Positions 8,681-15,627 of a DNA stretch of 17,757 nt are shown here, one piece after another; the stretch's first letter is position 1; the number at the start of each line of letters is the position of its first letter. The DNA is taken from contig JAVVFH010000046.1 of the NCBI GenBank assembly GCA_032250585.1, positions 1-17,757 on the forward strand, read 5' to 3'. A model generated the notes under the pieces. The model searched no databases and was not told the origin of the DNA. It worked only from the letters and a program-made list of their open reading frames with translations. The translations under genes were made by a program, and so were the position numbers. This DNA comes from JAVVFH01 sp032250585. GTDB taxonomy: Bacteria; Pseudomonadota; Gammaproteobacteria; Xanthomonadales; SZUA-36.

Positions 8681-10198
8681 TCAGCGCGCTTCGTCGGCAG
8701 GCACGCGGATGCCGTAGCGCATTCGCGTGCGCATCTCGATGCTCTCGGCGAGCGCCTCCATCAGCCGCAGACCCTCGGCGGCCGCCGCGTGAGCCTGCTC
8801 GGTGAGATAGCGCCGCGCCAGTGAGTCCTCGTGCGCGTCGAGAAGGATGGCGGCCGTGCGCTCGATGCCGGGCTGCGCGGCCAGTTGCTGTTTATCAAAG
8901 GCCTCGAGTGCGTCGCGAACTTCCGGCAAAAACTCCTCACGATGCTCCTCGACCAGATAGAAAAGCCGTTTTGCCAGTCGGTTGGCGTAGCGGGTGGACT
9001 CCACGCCGCGCGCCGCCGTGTCGATCGTGCGCGCCGCTTCGCCGGCCGTGAGATAACGGTGCCGTCGGTATTCGGGTGGTACCGACTGTACACCGATGCG
9101 CCACGGGATGAACGGCGCCGTAAGGGGCGGCGCCGCCGCGACCCATAACGTGCGCAGGTCGGACCGCAAGCCGGCCCGCAGATGGGCGACCTGTCCGTAA
9201 CCTGAGGAATCTTTACCGCTGGCGTGCAGGAGATCCATCAGCAAACGCGGCGTAACGCCCGGCGCCGCGCGCCTGACCGATGCCTCGACGGACAGCGCTT
9301 CTGCGACCGTTTCTTCGGAGTACTGATCCTGGCGCGCGTAGACGTCGATGACGGGAAATGGCGCATCCCCGTCCGCCGCGTGCCAGCCCTGCTCTGCGGC
9401 AAAGGCCACGAAGTTATCCGAGGCGAGGTAGTCGGGATCGTCGCGCCAGTCCGGCGGCAGGCTCTGAACATAGCCGATGCCGTGGTAGCCGCGCCAGTTA
9501 AGCCACACGTCATCGGGCCCCAGCCGTTTGGCCACCCACAGGCCCTGACCGCCGGCAAATTCGAGCAGCACCCAACCTTCCTCCGGATCGGCAAAGACGT
9601 GCGAGTTGCCGCCGTAGGTCGTGAAACCGTAGCGCTCGATGAGATCGACTGTGATCATAACGGCCTCACGGGCCGAGCCGGCCCGCTCCAGTGCGATCCG
9701 CGCCAGGTCGCTGTACTGCGGCCCACGCTGCGGAATCGGCGTCATGGCGACGAGTTCGGGCCGGGAAAACAGGGCAACGTCGCGCACGGCCAGACCGTGT
9801 TCGTTCATGCCGCCGTTGGTCAGCGGCGCGGGAAAGCCGGCGAAGTACGAGTAGTCCATCGAGATATAGCGATGGGTCTCGGCCACTTGCGGAATCTCGA
9901 TGAGTTCGCCAGGCAAGGCCGCGCCGCCGTAGCCGCCCGTTTCCGTGGCACCCACCGCGAGCGTGGTACCGGGGGCGTGCTGTCTCCGCGGCATGATCAC
10001 CAGCCAGTGGCTGGACGGCTCGTCACCATAGCCAGCGAGCAATACGCTGCCGTCCGCGGTCAGGTTTTTGCCGACGTAAACGGCCACGCTGGCCCGGCCG
10101 GTCTGGGCCGCGACCAGGCCAAGAAAAACCAGCAGCAGAACCGGGCCGAAGCGCCGAAACGACCCGCAGAGCGATTCAGTCCTGAGTGCAGAAAACAT
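8681..10198 (-). CDS. Exported peptidase C69-like Ntn-hydrolase with N-terminal Ser (paralogue 2)
   Basis: A 505-residue member of the same C69-like family and the most divergent of the three. I choose the ATG at 10198 because AAGGGA lies about eight bases before it; a second in-frame ATG at 10207 has no spacing to that site. Either start overlaps the end of paralogue 3, so translation is probably coupled. The signal peptide (hydrophobic about 19-31, after RRFG) would be cut after GRA, exposing Ser37 followed by VAVYVGKNLTADGSVLL. Conserved blocks are SSHWLVIMPRRQH, TNGGMNEHGLAVRD, DLARIALERAGSAREAV, YGFTTYGGNSHVFADPEEGW and LWVAKRLGPDDV. As in the other copies, Ser stands at the family's catalytic Cys position. 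Predicted periplasmic amidase or peptidase; substrate unknown. Likely the last gene of the receptor operon. Confidence 0.85.
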   Translation of the reverse strand: MFSALRTESLCGSFRRFGPVLLLVFLGLVAAQTGRASVAVYVGKNLTADGSVLLAGYGDEPSSHWLVIMPRRQHAPGTTLAVGATETGGYGGAALPGELIEIPQVAETHRYISMDYSYFAGFPAPLTNGGMNEHGLAVRDVALFSRPELVAMTPIPQRGPQYSDLARIALERAGSAREAVMITVDLIERYGFTTYGGNSHVFADPEEGWVLLEFAGGQGLWVAKRLGPDDVWLNWRGYHGIGYVQSLPPDWRDDPDYLASDNFVAFAAEQGWHAADGDAPFPVIDVYARQDQYSEETVAEALSVEASVRRAAPGVTPRLLMDLLHASGKDSSGYGQVAHLRAGLRSDLRTLWVAAAPPLTAPFIPWRIGVQSVPPEYRRHRYLTAGEAARTIDTAARGVESTRYANRLAKRLFYLVEEHREEFLPEVRDALEAFDKQQLAAQPGIERTAAILLDAHEDSLARRYLTEQAHAAAAEGLRLMEALAESIEMRTRMRYGIRVPADEAR

Positions 10199-11672
10199 AT
10201 GGGCCATCCCTTGTGCTGATGGCTTCGCTGTCTTGCGGCGTCCGATATCCAACCAGAAGCCGGTGCCGGGCCTCTATGCTGCCAAGCAAGGCGGCACCCA
10301 GATCGAGAGCCGCCAGGGCCCGCCGACTGCTGTAGTCGTCCAGCACCCGTCGCGCCATCAGGGGCTGCTCGGCCCCGAACAGCGCCAGCGCGCGCGCCTC
10401 GATGTGGTCGACCTCGCGCATGCTCTCGTCTTCGAAGGCCGTCAGCGTTGCAGTAACCTCGTCCAGAAACAGCTCCGGCGCGTCGCAGCTGTAATACATC
10501 AGTCGCTTGAACAGGCGACCGGCGAAAAGAGATGCTTCCTGGACCGCGAAATCGGGCGTCACGAAGCGCGTCGCCTCGCCCTTGGTCAGGTAACGGTGCT
10601 TGCCGTACTCCGGGAGAACCTCGCTGCCGCCGATCCAGTAGGGAACGAACGGTGCGGTAATCGAACCGGTCGGCGCGACCCAGAGAATCATCAGTTCCTC
10701 GTGCGGCAGTTGCTGGCGAATGTGGGCCACCTGGCCATAGCCGTTGGTGTCGCCGGAAATCATCGGATCGCGCACGGCGCTCATCATGTCGCGCAAAGTG
10801 ACTGCGCTGTTGCGGCCCTTGTCCGCCAGCCGCGCCTCAATGATGCGCACCGGCTCGGAACGGCCCTCACCGTTGCCGTAGATCCGGTTGACGTTGAAGG
10901 CCTCGCCGCTGTCCGGGTCGAACCAGCCCTGCTCGACCGCAAACGAGATGAAATTGTCGGAGCCCATGAAGTCGGGATTCTGCTGGAAGTCGAGTGGAAT
11001 CTCGAGAATGTAGCCGGGGTACGACATGCGCACCTCGTCGGGCCCCAGGCGCTCGGCGATCCACAGGCCCTGGCCGCCGGCGAAATTGATCACCACCCAG
11101 CCTTCGTCGGCATCGGCGAAGAGATGCGAGTTGCCACCGTAGGTCGAATACCCATACTCGTCCATCAGCGCACCGATGATCTCGACGGCCTCGCGTGCGC
11201 TGCGCGCCCGCTCCATGACGATGCGCGACAGGTCGCTGTAATTGAGCCCGGTCTGCGGATTGGGGGTCATCGCGGCGAGTTCGGCCCGCGACGGCGACCA
11301 GATGTCCCGTGCCGCCACGCCGTGCTCATTGAGGCCGCCGTTGGTGAGCGGCGCCGGGAAGCCCTCGTAGTCGGAATAATTCATCGTGATGTACTTCGCC
11401 GTCTCACGAACCTGTGGTATCTCGATGAATTCGCCTGGATAGGTAGCTTCGTAGTCGACGCCAACAGAGATCGTCGCACCCGCCGGGTGCTGCTTCGCCG
11501 GAACGATTTCCAACCAGTGGCTGGAAACCTCGTCACCGGTGCCGCCCAGCAGTACGCTGCCGTCCTCGGTGAGGTTCTTGCCGACGTAGATGCCGTAACT
11601 GGCTTCAGCCTGCGCGCCGAGCAACAGCAACAGCGCGGCCAGCGGCAGACAGAGTTGAAAACAACGTTTCAT
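10176..11672 (-). CDS. Exported peptidase C69-like Ntn-hydrolase with N-terminal Ser (paralogue 3)
   Basis: A 498-residue C69-like enzyme. The start at 11672 is supported by AGGGAG a few bases upstream and by the signal peptide that follows at once (MKRCFQLC, hydrophobic to about residue 20, then AQAEA). Cleavage after AEA leaves Ser25 followed by YGIYVGKNLTEDGSVLL, so the catalytic Cys position of family C69 is Ser here too. Family-like blocks are SSHWLEIVPAKQHP, TNGGLNEHGVAARD, DLSRIVMERARSAREAVE, YGYSTYGGNSHLFADADEGW and LWIAERLGPDEVR. It shares long near-identical stretches with paralogue 1 and fewer with paralogue 2. It lies 137 bp downstream of the siderophore-type receptor on the same strand, separated by a stop-codon hairpin and a REP pair, and overlaps paralogue 2 by 23 bases. 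It probably works in the periplasm on ligands delivered by that receptor (inference). Confidence 0.86.
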   Translation of the reverse strand: MKRCFQLCLPLAALLLLLGAQAEASYGIYVGKNLTEDGSVLLGGTGDEVSSHWLEIVPAKQHPAGATISVGVDYEATYPGEFIEIPQVRETAKYITMNYSDYEGFPAPLTNGGLNEHGVAARDIWSPSRAELAAMTPNPQTGLNYSDLSRIVMERARSAREAVEIIGALMDEYGYSTYGGNSHLFADADEGWVVINFAGGQGLWIAERLGPDEVRMSYPGYILEIPLDFQQNPDFMGSDNFISFAVEQGWFDPDSGEAFNVNRIYGNGEGRSEPVRIIEARLADKGRNSAVTLRDMMSAVRDPMISGDTNGYGQVAHIRQQLPHEELMILWVAPTGSITAPFVPYWIGGSEVLPEYGKHRYLTKGEATRFVTPDFAVQEASLFAGRLFKRLMYYSCDAPELFLDEVTATLTAFEDESMREVDHIEARALALFGAEQPLMARRVLDDYSSRRALAALDLGAALLGSIEARHRLLVGYRTPQDSEAISTRDGPYVFCTQD

Positions 11673-11725
11673 GTAGTTCTCCCTAAAAGCTCGGAGCGCC
11701 CGACCGACATTGCCCTGCGAGCGGC

Positions 11726-11798
11726 CCTGTGGGAGCGGCTTAAGCCGCGATTGGCAGGGCGATTAAGAAGAGATCGCGGCTGACGCCGCTCACACAGG
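11726..11798. repeat. Inverted pair of REP-like palindromes (BIME-like)
   Basis: Two 26-bp units face each other at 11726-11751 and 11773-11798. The second, reverse-complemented, matches the first at 23 of 26 positions. Each carries a hairpin: gcggcttaagccgc (11735-11748, a perfect palindrome) and gcggc-tgac-gccgc (11776-11789). The gtgggagcggctt-agccgcga pattern is that of REP elements in pseudomonads and xanthomonads, normally spread in many copies and mobilised by RAYT transposases. It sits between the second receptor and paralogue 3, where such pairs often protect upstream mRNA or weaken downstream expression. Confidence 0.8.
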
Positions 11799-11828
11799 CG
11801 CTATTCGATTCAGTTGAATCGATAGCGC
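11798..11828 (-). other. Hairpin spanning the stop codon of the second TonB receptor
   Basis: A long inverted repeat: gcgcta (11798-11803), one unpaired t, tcgattca (11805-11812), gt, tgaatcga (11815-11822), tagcgc (11823-11828). In the minus-strand RNA it folds as about 13 paired bases with one bulge and an AACU loop holding the last codon and first base of the stop. No U-run follows, so it is not a classical terminator; it may stabilise the receptor mRNA together with the adjoining REP pair. Confidence 0.6.
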
Positions 11829-14131
11829 ACGCCTGCGGTCACCTGCTCCCGGTCGATGTACATGATGCCGAAGCCGGGGTTGCCCTGCTTCGCGACCAGA
11901 ATATCCTCGTCGAAAACGTTCTGCCAGGTGAAGTAGAAATCGAAACCTTCGAGCGGGCCTGAACGCGGCGCGTAGGAGGCGTGCAGATCGAAGCGCTCGT
12001 GGGCGCCGGCGTTCGGCGGCTCGCCGAAGCGAGCGACGTTGCTCGTGCCTTCGACGAAGGAGTAATCCCCGCTGATCTTCAGGGTCGCGCCGATACGCAG
12101 CCCCTCCGCCGGTCCCCTGAGGAACTCGTAGGCCGTGGTGATCGCGCCGGAGTTCTCGGGCGTGGTGCGCGGCGGGGTGCTGCGCGTGTTGTTCGGGTTT
12201 ATGATCTCCGCATCCATGTAGGCGTAATTCGCCATGACGTTCCAGCCTGGCAGAATCTCGCCTACCAACTCGAACTCAAAGCCGGTGGCCTCCTGCGCGC
12301 CTTCGAGCACCGTGCTGCCGAATCCGCCGAACGAGCCGAGGAACGAACTGGACACCTCGATATTCGTGATTTCGTAGTCGAACAAGGCCATGGAGACACC
12401 AACGGCGCCATCGAAAAGCTCCATCTTGAGGCCGATCTCATGCTGTTCCATTTCCTGCGGCGCACTGACCGTATTGCCGTCCCCGTCGGTGAAGGTCTGC
12501 GGTTCGAAGCCCTCACTGAAGCTGTAATAGACCACCGCATCGTTAACGAAACCCCAGTCTTCGACAATGTCGTAGGTGGTGCCGAAACGAAATACGGTTT
12601 CTTCGAAGCTGGTCTCGGTAACATCGGGTGGTGAAATGATCTCGCCGCGATTGAACGGGATTGTCGTCGTCGTGTCGTTATCGTGGTAGAGGACGCCCAG
12701 CAGAATATGCCACTTGTCGGTCGGCTTGAGCAGCGCCTGTAAACTGAGCTTCAGGTCTTCCTCGTCGGTCAGCAATTCCTGGCGGACACCGAAAAACTCC
12801 TCGCGATCACCGCTGACCGGGTTGAAGGGCGTGCCGTCTGTGAAGCGTGGCTGGACACCGTCGAAGACCGCGTCAGAAAACCAGTCCGCGGAAGCGAAAC
12901 CAAAGAAAAACGAGTTGAGCAGCTCGAATCGTGCCGGATCAAGGTCGTTCCTGTACTCGAGCGCCGTGAAGAACTCGTGTTCGCGCCCCATGAAATTGAA
13001 CGAACCACCCAGCGATTGGTTGAAGGTCAGCTCCTCGCCGTCGCGCTCCACATCGTAGCTGTAGATGTAGATTTCGTCGTCACCCAGCGAATAGGCACCG
13101 AAGGGGCCGAACGGAAAGAAGTACGCGAGATCCTCATCGTAGCTGTGCCAGGAGACCTTGGTCTGCGAGCGCAACCCGTTGGCAAAAACGTGGTCCAGTT
13201 CGACGATGCCGAAGTCGATATCCAGCGTTTCATAGGACTGGTCCGGATGCGAGAAATACCAGATGTCGGGATCGACCGTAGGCAAAGACAGTGAACCGTC
13301 GGGTTCCTGAACCAGTGCGCCGCCGTCCCAGGGATCGGTGTTTCGTTCCTGCCGGTAGTAACTGAAGGTCAACGAGGTGTCCGCCGAAATATCCCAGCGG
13401 ACGGCGGCCAGCCCCATGCCTTCGTAATTGGGGAATCTCTGGCCCTTGATGTCCAACGGCAGGTCGTATTCCTCGTAATGACCGACCAGGCGCGCAGAAA
13501 CGGTGCCGGCTTCGTTCAGGGGGCCGGTCACGTCGCCGTAGCCCGCAAAGGTATGATAACTGCCGAGCTCGGCGCCGACTTCGGCACCGAATGTGGAGCG
13601 CGGCTGCTTGAGAATGGAGTTGATTTCTCCACCGAAAGAACCGGTCACGCCATAGATTGCTGTCGCGGGGCCACGCACGATTTCAAATCGATCCAGCGCA
13701 TAGGCGCGCACGGACGTCACGGGGTTGCCAAGCTCGATCTGGTTGATGCGTCGCGAGAGGTTGAACACCCCGCGCAGGACGATCTGGCTGAAGCCGAAAC
13801 CGTAGCCCGAGCGCTGCACGTTCGGAACCAGATCGGTTGCCTCATAGGCCGAGTCGGCATTGATCGTCTGCAACATCTCGGGCGTCAGCACCGAAACCTG
13901 CTGAGGTGTGTCGATCAGCGACATGGTGAGACCGGTTGCCGTGGTCTGCTCTTCCGGCCGGAACCGCCGTGCCACACCCCGCACGATGACTTCCTCGATC
14001 ATGTCGGTCTGCTGCGTATCCGCCTGATCCTGATCCTGATCCTGTGACCAGGCAGGCGTCGTGCCGGCGAGGGCGGTTGCAACCGCCGAGGAAAGAATGG
14101 ATCGACTGTAACGATGATGATGGTCGCGCAT
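11810..14131 (-). CDS. TonB-dependent siderophore-type receptor
   Basis: A 773-residue outer-membrane receptor. The start at 14131 has AGGAG nine bases upstream and a signal peptide (residues 1 to about 29, ending TTPAWS). A short Gln-Asp repeat (30-35) and a TonB box IEEVIVRG (45-52) follow. The plug reads DTPQQVSVLTPEML, VLRGVF and RFEIVRGPATAIYGVTGSFGG, which fits the FhuE/FpvA/FecA-like siderophore-receptor class. There is no N-terminal signalling (STN) domain between signal peptide and TonB box, so it is a plain transporter and not a FecA-type transducer. The barrel ends in GVRYRFN: one Asn beyond the usual terminal aromatic residue, encoded inside a stop-spanning hairpin. It is probably first in an operon with the two C69-like enzymes. 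The leader can form a long stem just before the ribosome site. Ligand unknown; a ferric siderophore or other large chelate or peptide is likely. Confidence 0.92.
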   Translation of the reverse strand: MRDHHHRYSRSILSSAVATALAGTTPAWSQDQDQDQADTQQTDMIEEVIVRGVARRFRPEEQTTATGLTMSLIDTPQQVSVLTPEMLQTINADSAYEATDLVPNVQRSGYGFGFSQIVLRGVFNLSRRINQIELGNPVTSVRAYALDRFEIVRGPATAIYGVTGSFGGEINSILKQPRSTFGAEVGAELGSYHTFAGYGDVTGPLNEAGTVSARLVGHYEEYDLPLDIKGQRFPNYEGMGLAAVRWDISADTSLTFSYYRQERNTDPWDGGALVQEPDGSLSLPTVDPDIWYFSHPDQSYETLDIDFGIVELDHVFANGLRSQTKVSWHSYDEDLAYFFPFGPFGAYSLGDDEIYIYSYDVERDGEELTFNQSLGGSFNFMGREHEFFTALEYRNDLDPARFELLNSFFFGFASADWFSDAVFDGVQPRFTDGTPFNPVSGDREEFFGVRQELLTDEEDLKLSLQALLKPTDKWHILLGVLYHDNDTTTTIPFNRGEIISPPDVTETSFEETVFRFGTTYDIVEDWGFVNDAVVYYSFSEGFEPQTFTDGDGNTVSAPQEMEQHEIGLKMELFDGAVGVSMALFDYEITNIEVSSSFLGSFGGFGSTVLEGAQEATGFEFELVGEILPGWNVMANYAYMDAEIINPNNTRSTPPRTTPENSGAITTAYEFLRGPAEGLRIGATLKISGDYSFVEGTSNVARFGEPPNAGAHERFDLHASYAPRSGPLEGFDFYFTWQNVFDEDILVAKQGNPGFGIMYIDREQVTAGVRYRFN
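14023..14046 (-). repeat. Hexamer tandem repeat encoding Gln-Asp units
   Basis: Three perfect copies of cctgat (14023-14040) followed by the variant cctgtg (14041-14046). On the minus strand they encode the Gln-Asp repeat just after the signal peptide of the second TonB receptor. Slippage here would change linker length by two residues per unit without shifting the frame. Confidence 0.8.
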
Positions 14132-14648
14132 GGATGGATTCTCCTGTGATCACACCTTGCCGCGCATATGGATGCGGCATCCACATGACATACATCATTC
14201 ACGGAAAGGTGTGTCCTGTCGCTATGAAGTTGACTGCAAGTTGTGCCCACGTTCCCGGTTATTTGGCGCTGGCAATTTCCCAAATCCGCTGTGAGCCGCC
14301 GGTGATTCGACTCACGGCGCCAAGCCGCGATTGCCGGATGTGCTGTGCCTCCGGACTGTTACCGGGATTGCGACGAACAACCCAGCATCGGCAAGACTAA
14401 TGGATCGTGGCAGGAATTGCCATACAAAACCGTGCCGAATATGACAGCGCCTGAACAGGGACCTGATTTTGCCGTGAAATGAGCCCGGCAGCGCGGTGCG
14501 AGCGCGACGGAGGAGCCGTCTGGCCGCCCGATGCGCTGCCCGCAGAACCTTCACCCCGTGGCCGACCTGCCGGTCACCAGGATGTCGGCGGGTTCGATGT
14601 GGGTTTAGCCAATCTCTTTGGGTCGAAGATGCCTGGCTGAACGGTTCT
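14132..14648. other. Intergenic region between the second TonB receptor and the alpha/beta hydrolase
   Basis: These 517 bp contain the receptor's leader (14132-14213) and presumably its promoter further right. I could not place a convincing -35/-10 pair. The remaining part, roughly 14290-14640, shows no gene: the short open frames there lack ribosome sites and have Arg/Cys-rich compositions typical of non-coding GC-rich DNA. It may hold the 3' end of the hydrolase transcript, but I see no hairpin with a T-run. Confidence 0.5.
14151..14213 (-). promoter_or_regulatory. Structured leader before the second TonB receptor
   Basis: The minus-strand RNA can form a long stem. CACACCUU (14213-14206) pairs with AAGGUGUG (14158-14151); after one mismatch, CCGUG (14204-14200) pairs with CGCGG (14164-14160). 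The enclosed part holds a second hairpin from the 15-bp palindrome tggatgcggcatcca (14169-14183) and a weak AUGA/UCAU stem. The main stem closes five bases before the AGGAG ribosome site, next to a 10-bp palindrome tgtgatcaca (14145-14154). This layout suits a translational switch or protein-bound leader; the short palindromes could instead be DNA operators. It matches no riboswitch class I can recognise. Confidence 0.45.
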
Positions 14649-14665
14649 TCACGCCAGGAACCGTT
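14640..14665 (-). other. Hairpin spanning the stop codon of the alpha/beta hydrolase
   Basis: Inverted repeat aacggttc (14640-14647) / gaaccgtt (14658-14665), 8 bp, with a 10-base loop that contains the TGA stop (14649-14651). In the gene's direction no T-run follows, so it is at best a weak terminator or mRNA 3'-end element. Confidence 0.45.
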
Positions 14666-15470
14666 TTATGCGTGCGCCGATTTCTTCCGGCTTTTCCTCG
14701 ATCAGCCAATGGCCGGCGTCCTTGATCCAGCCCAATTCGGCGCCGGGTATGGCCGCTGCCAGTTTCGACGCATATTCGGGCTTCTGGAACGGATCCTTGT
14801 CACCCCACAATACCAGGGTTGGATGAGGCAGCTTTTGCAGAGCCCCGGCAATGGCCTGCGTGTACTCCGGATTCAGGCGCCTGAGATTGCGGAAGAATGC
14901 CCGTTTGCCGTCCTCGCTGGACCAGGGCGCGAGATAAAGGTCAATGACCGCATCGGTCATCACGCTTTTATCGTGCACGCCGCCCGGCATGAAATCCCGC
15001 ATCATCGCGACGAAATCCTCCAGGCTCATCCCCGCCTCGGCATCGGGATCCTGCAATGGCTTGAACTCCGGGATCGGCCAGGAATCGAAACAGACGCTGT
15101 CGAGCAGCACCAGCCGGCGAATTTTTTCGGGATGGTTCACCGCCATCAACTGCGCGACACCGCCGCCAATGTCGTGCGCCACCACATCCGCCCGCCGCGC
15201 GCCCAGGGCATCCATCAAGCGCACGAGCATCCGGCTCTGTGCCCCGATGGAGACATCAGCGACCGCCGGCTTGTCCGACAAACCGTAATTGAGCAGATCC
15301 GGCGCGATGACACGATGACTGTCGGCCAATTGCGGAATGATTTCCCGCCACATCAGGCTGCTGGTGGGAATCCCGTGAACCAGGATGACCGGGCTGCCAT
15401 GGCCTTGCTGCCGCCAGGCAATCCGGTGCCCATCGATGAAGGTATGGTGTTCAGATACGGGCTCGGTCAT
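14649..15470 (-). CDS. Alpha/beta-fold hydrolase with Asp nucleophile (dehalogenase/epoxide-hydrolase-like)
   Basis: A 273-residue cytoplasmic hydrolase. The start at 15470 is chosen for AGAGGA seven bases upstream; the frame stays open to 15695 but that extension has no family features. Visible: oxyanion-hole motif HGIPTSSLMW (32-41), VIAPDLLNYGLSDKP (54-68), nucleophile elbow VVAHDIGGG with Asp100 (96-104), acid LVLWGDKDPF with Asp226 (219-228) and catalytic GHW with His254. An Asp nucleophile is typical of haloalkane or haloacetate dehalogenases and epoxide hydrolases, which form an alkyl-enzyme ester; esterases and lipases of this fold use Ser. The residue after Asp100 is Ile, where classical haloalkane dehalogenases and many epoxide hydrolases have a Trp, so the exact reaction is open. 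It is divergent from the glutaredoxin/glutamate-synthase-domain pair and has no obvious tie to the receptor block. Confidence 0.87.
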   Translation of the reverse strand: MTEPVSEHHTFIDGHRIAWRQQGHGSPVILVHGIPTSSLMWREIIPQLADSHRVIAPDLLNYGLSDKPAVADVSIGAQSRMLVRLMDALGARRADVVAHDIGGGVAQLMAVNHPEKIRRLVLLDSVCFDSWPIPEFKPLQDPDAEAGMSLEDFVAMMRDFMPGGVHDKSVMTDAVIDLYLAPWSSEDGKRAFFRNLRRLNPEYTQAIAGALQKLPHPTLVLWGDKDPFQKPEYASKLAAAIPGAELGWIKDAGHWLIEEKPEEIGARIKRFLA

Positions 15471-15627
15471 GATGCTTCCTCTGTTGGTGAAAATGGGGAC
15501 AGCCCCCCCGGCTGGCCTCGGCTTTGGAAAGCCTTGCGTACCACTGGCGTTTGCAAGATTTTCCTCTTGCGGCAGTTCCTTAAAGGGACGGGCCTGGAAA
15601 GGCCTGCATTCGCCGGGTAGTACAGCC

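Noticed and set aside
9224..10219. A 331-codon plus-strand open frame across C69-like paralogue 2
   Set aside because: Shadow frame without ribosome site, signal or motifs; the minus-strand gene is well supported.
10233..11783. A 516-codon open frame on the plus strand, antisense to C69-like paralogue 3
   Set aside because: It mirrors the codon periodicity of the real gene on the minus strand. The real gene has a ribosome site, a signal peptide and family motifs; the antisense frame has none.
14275..14280. GGAAAT on the minus strand, resembling a FecI-type sigma -35 element upstream of the siderophore-type receptor
   Set aside because: No matching -10 element at the right distance, no fecI/fecR-like genes in the window, and the receptor lacks the signalling domain that goes with such regulation.
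14312..14554. An 80-codon minus-strand ORF in the intergenic region left of the alpha/beta hydrolase
   Set aside because: No ribosome site, Arg-rich composition and no recognisable domain; treated as non-coding.
14496..15620. A 374-codon plus-strand open frame across the alpha/beta hydrolase
   Set aside because: It is antisense to a gene with a clear catalytic triad and ribosome site; its product resembles no family I recognise.
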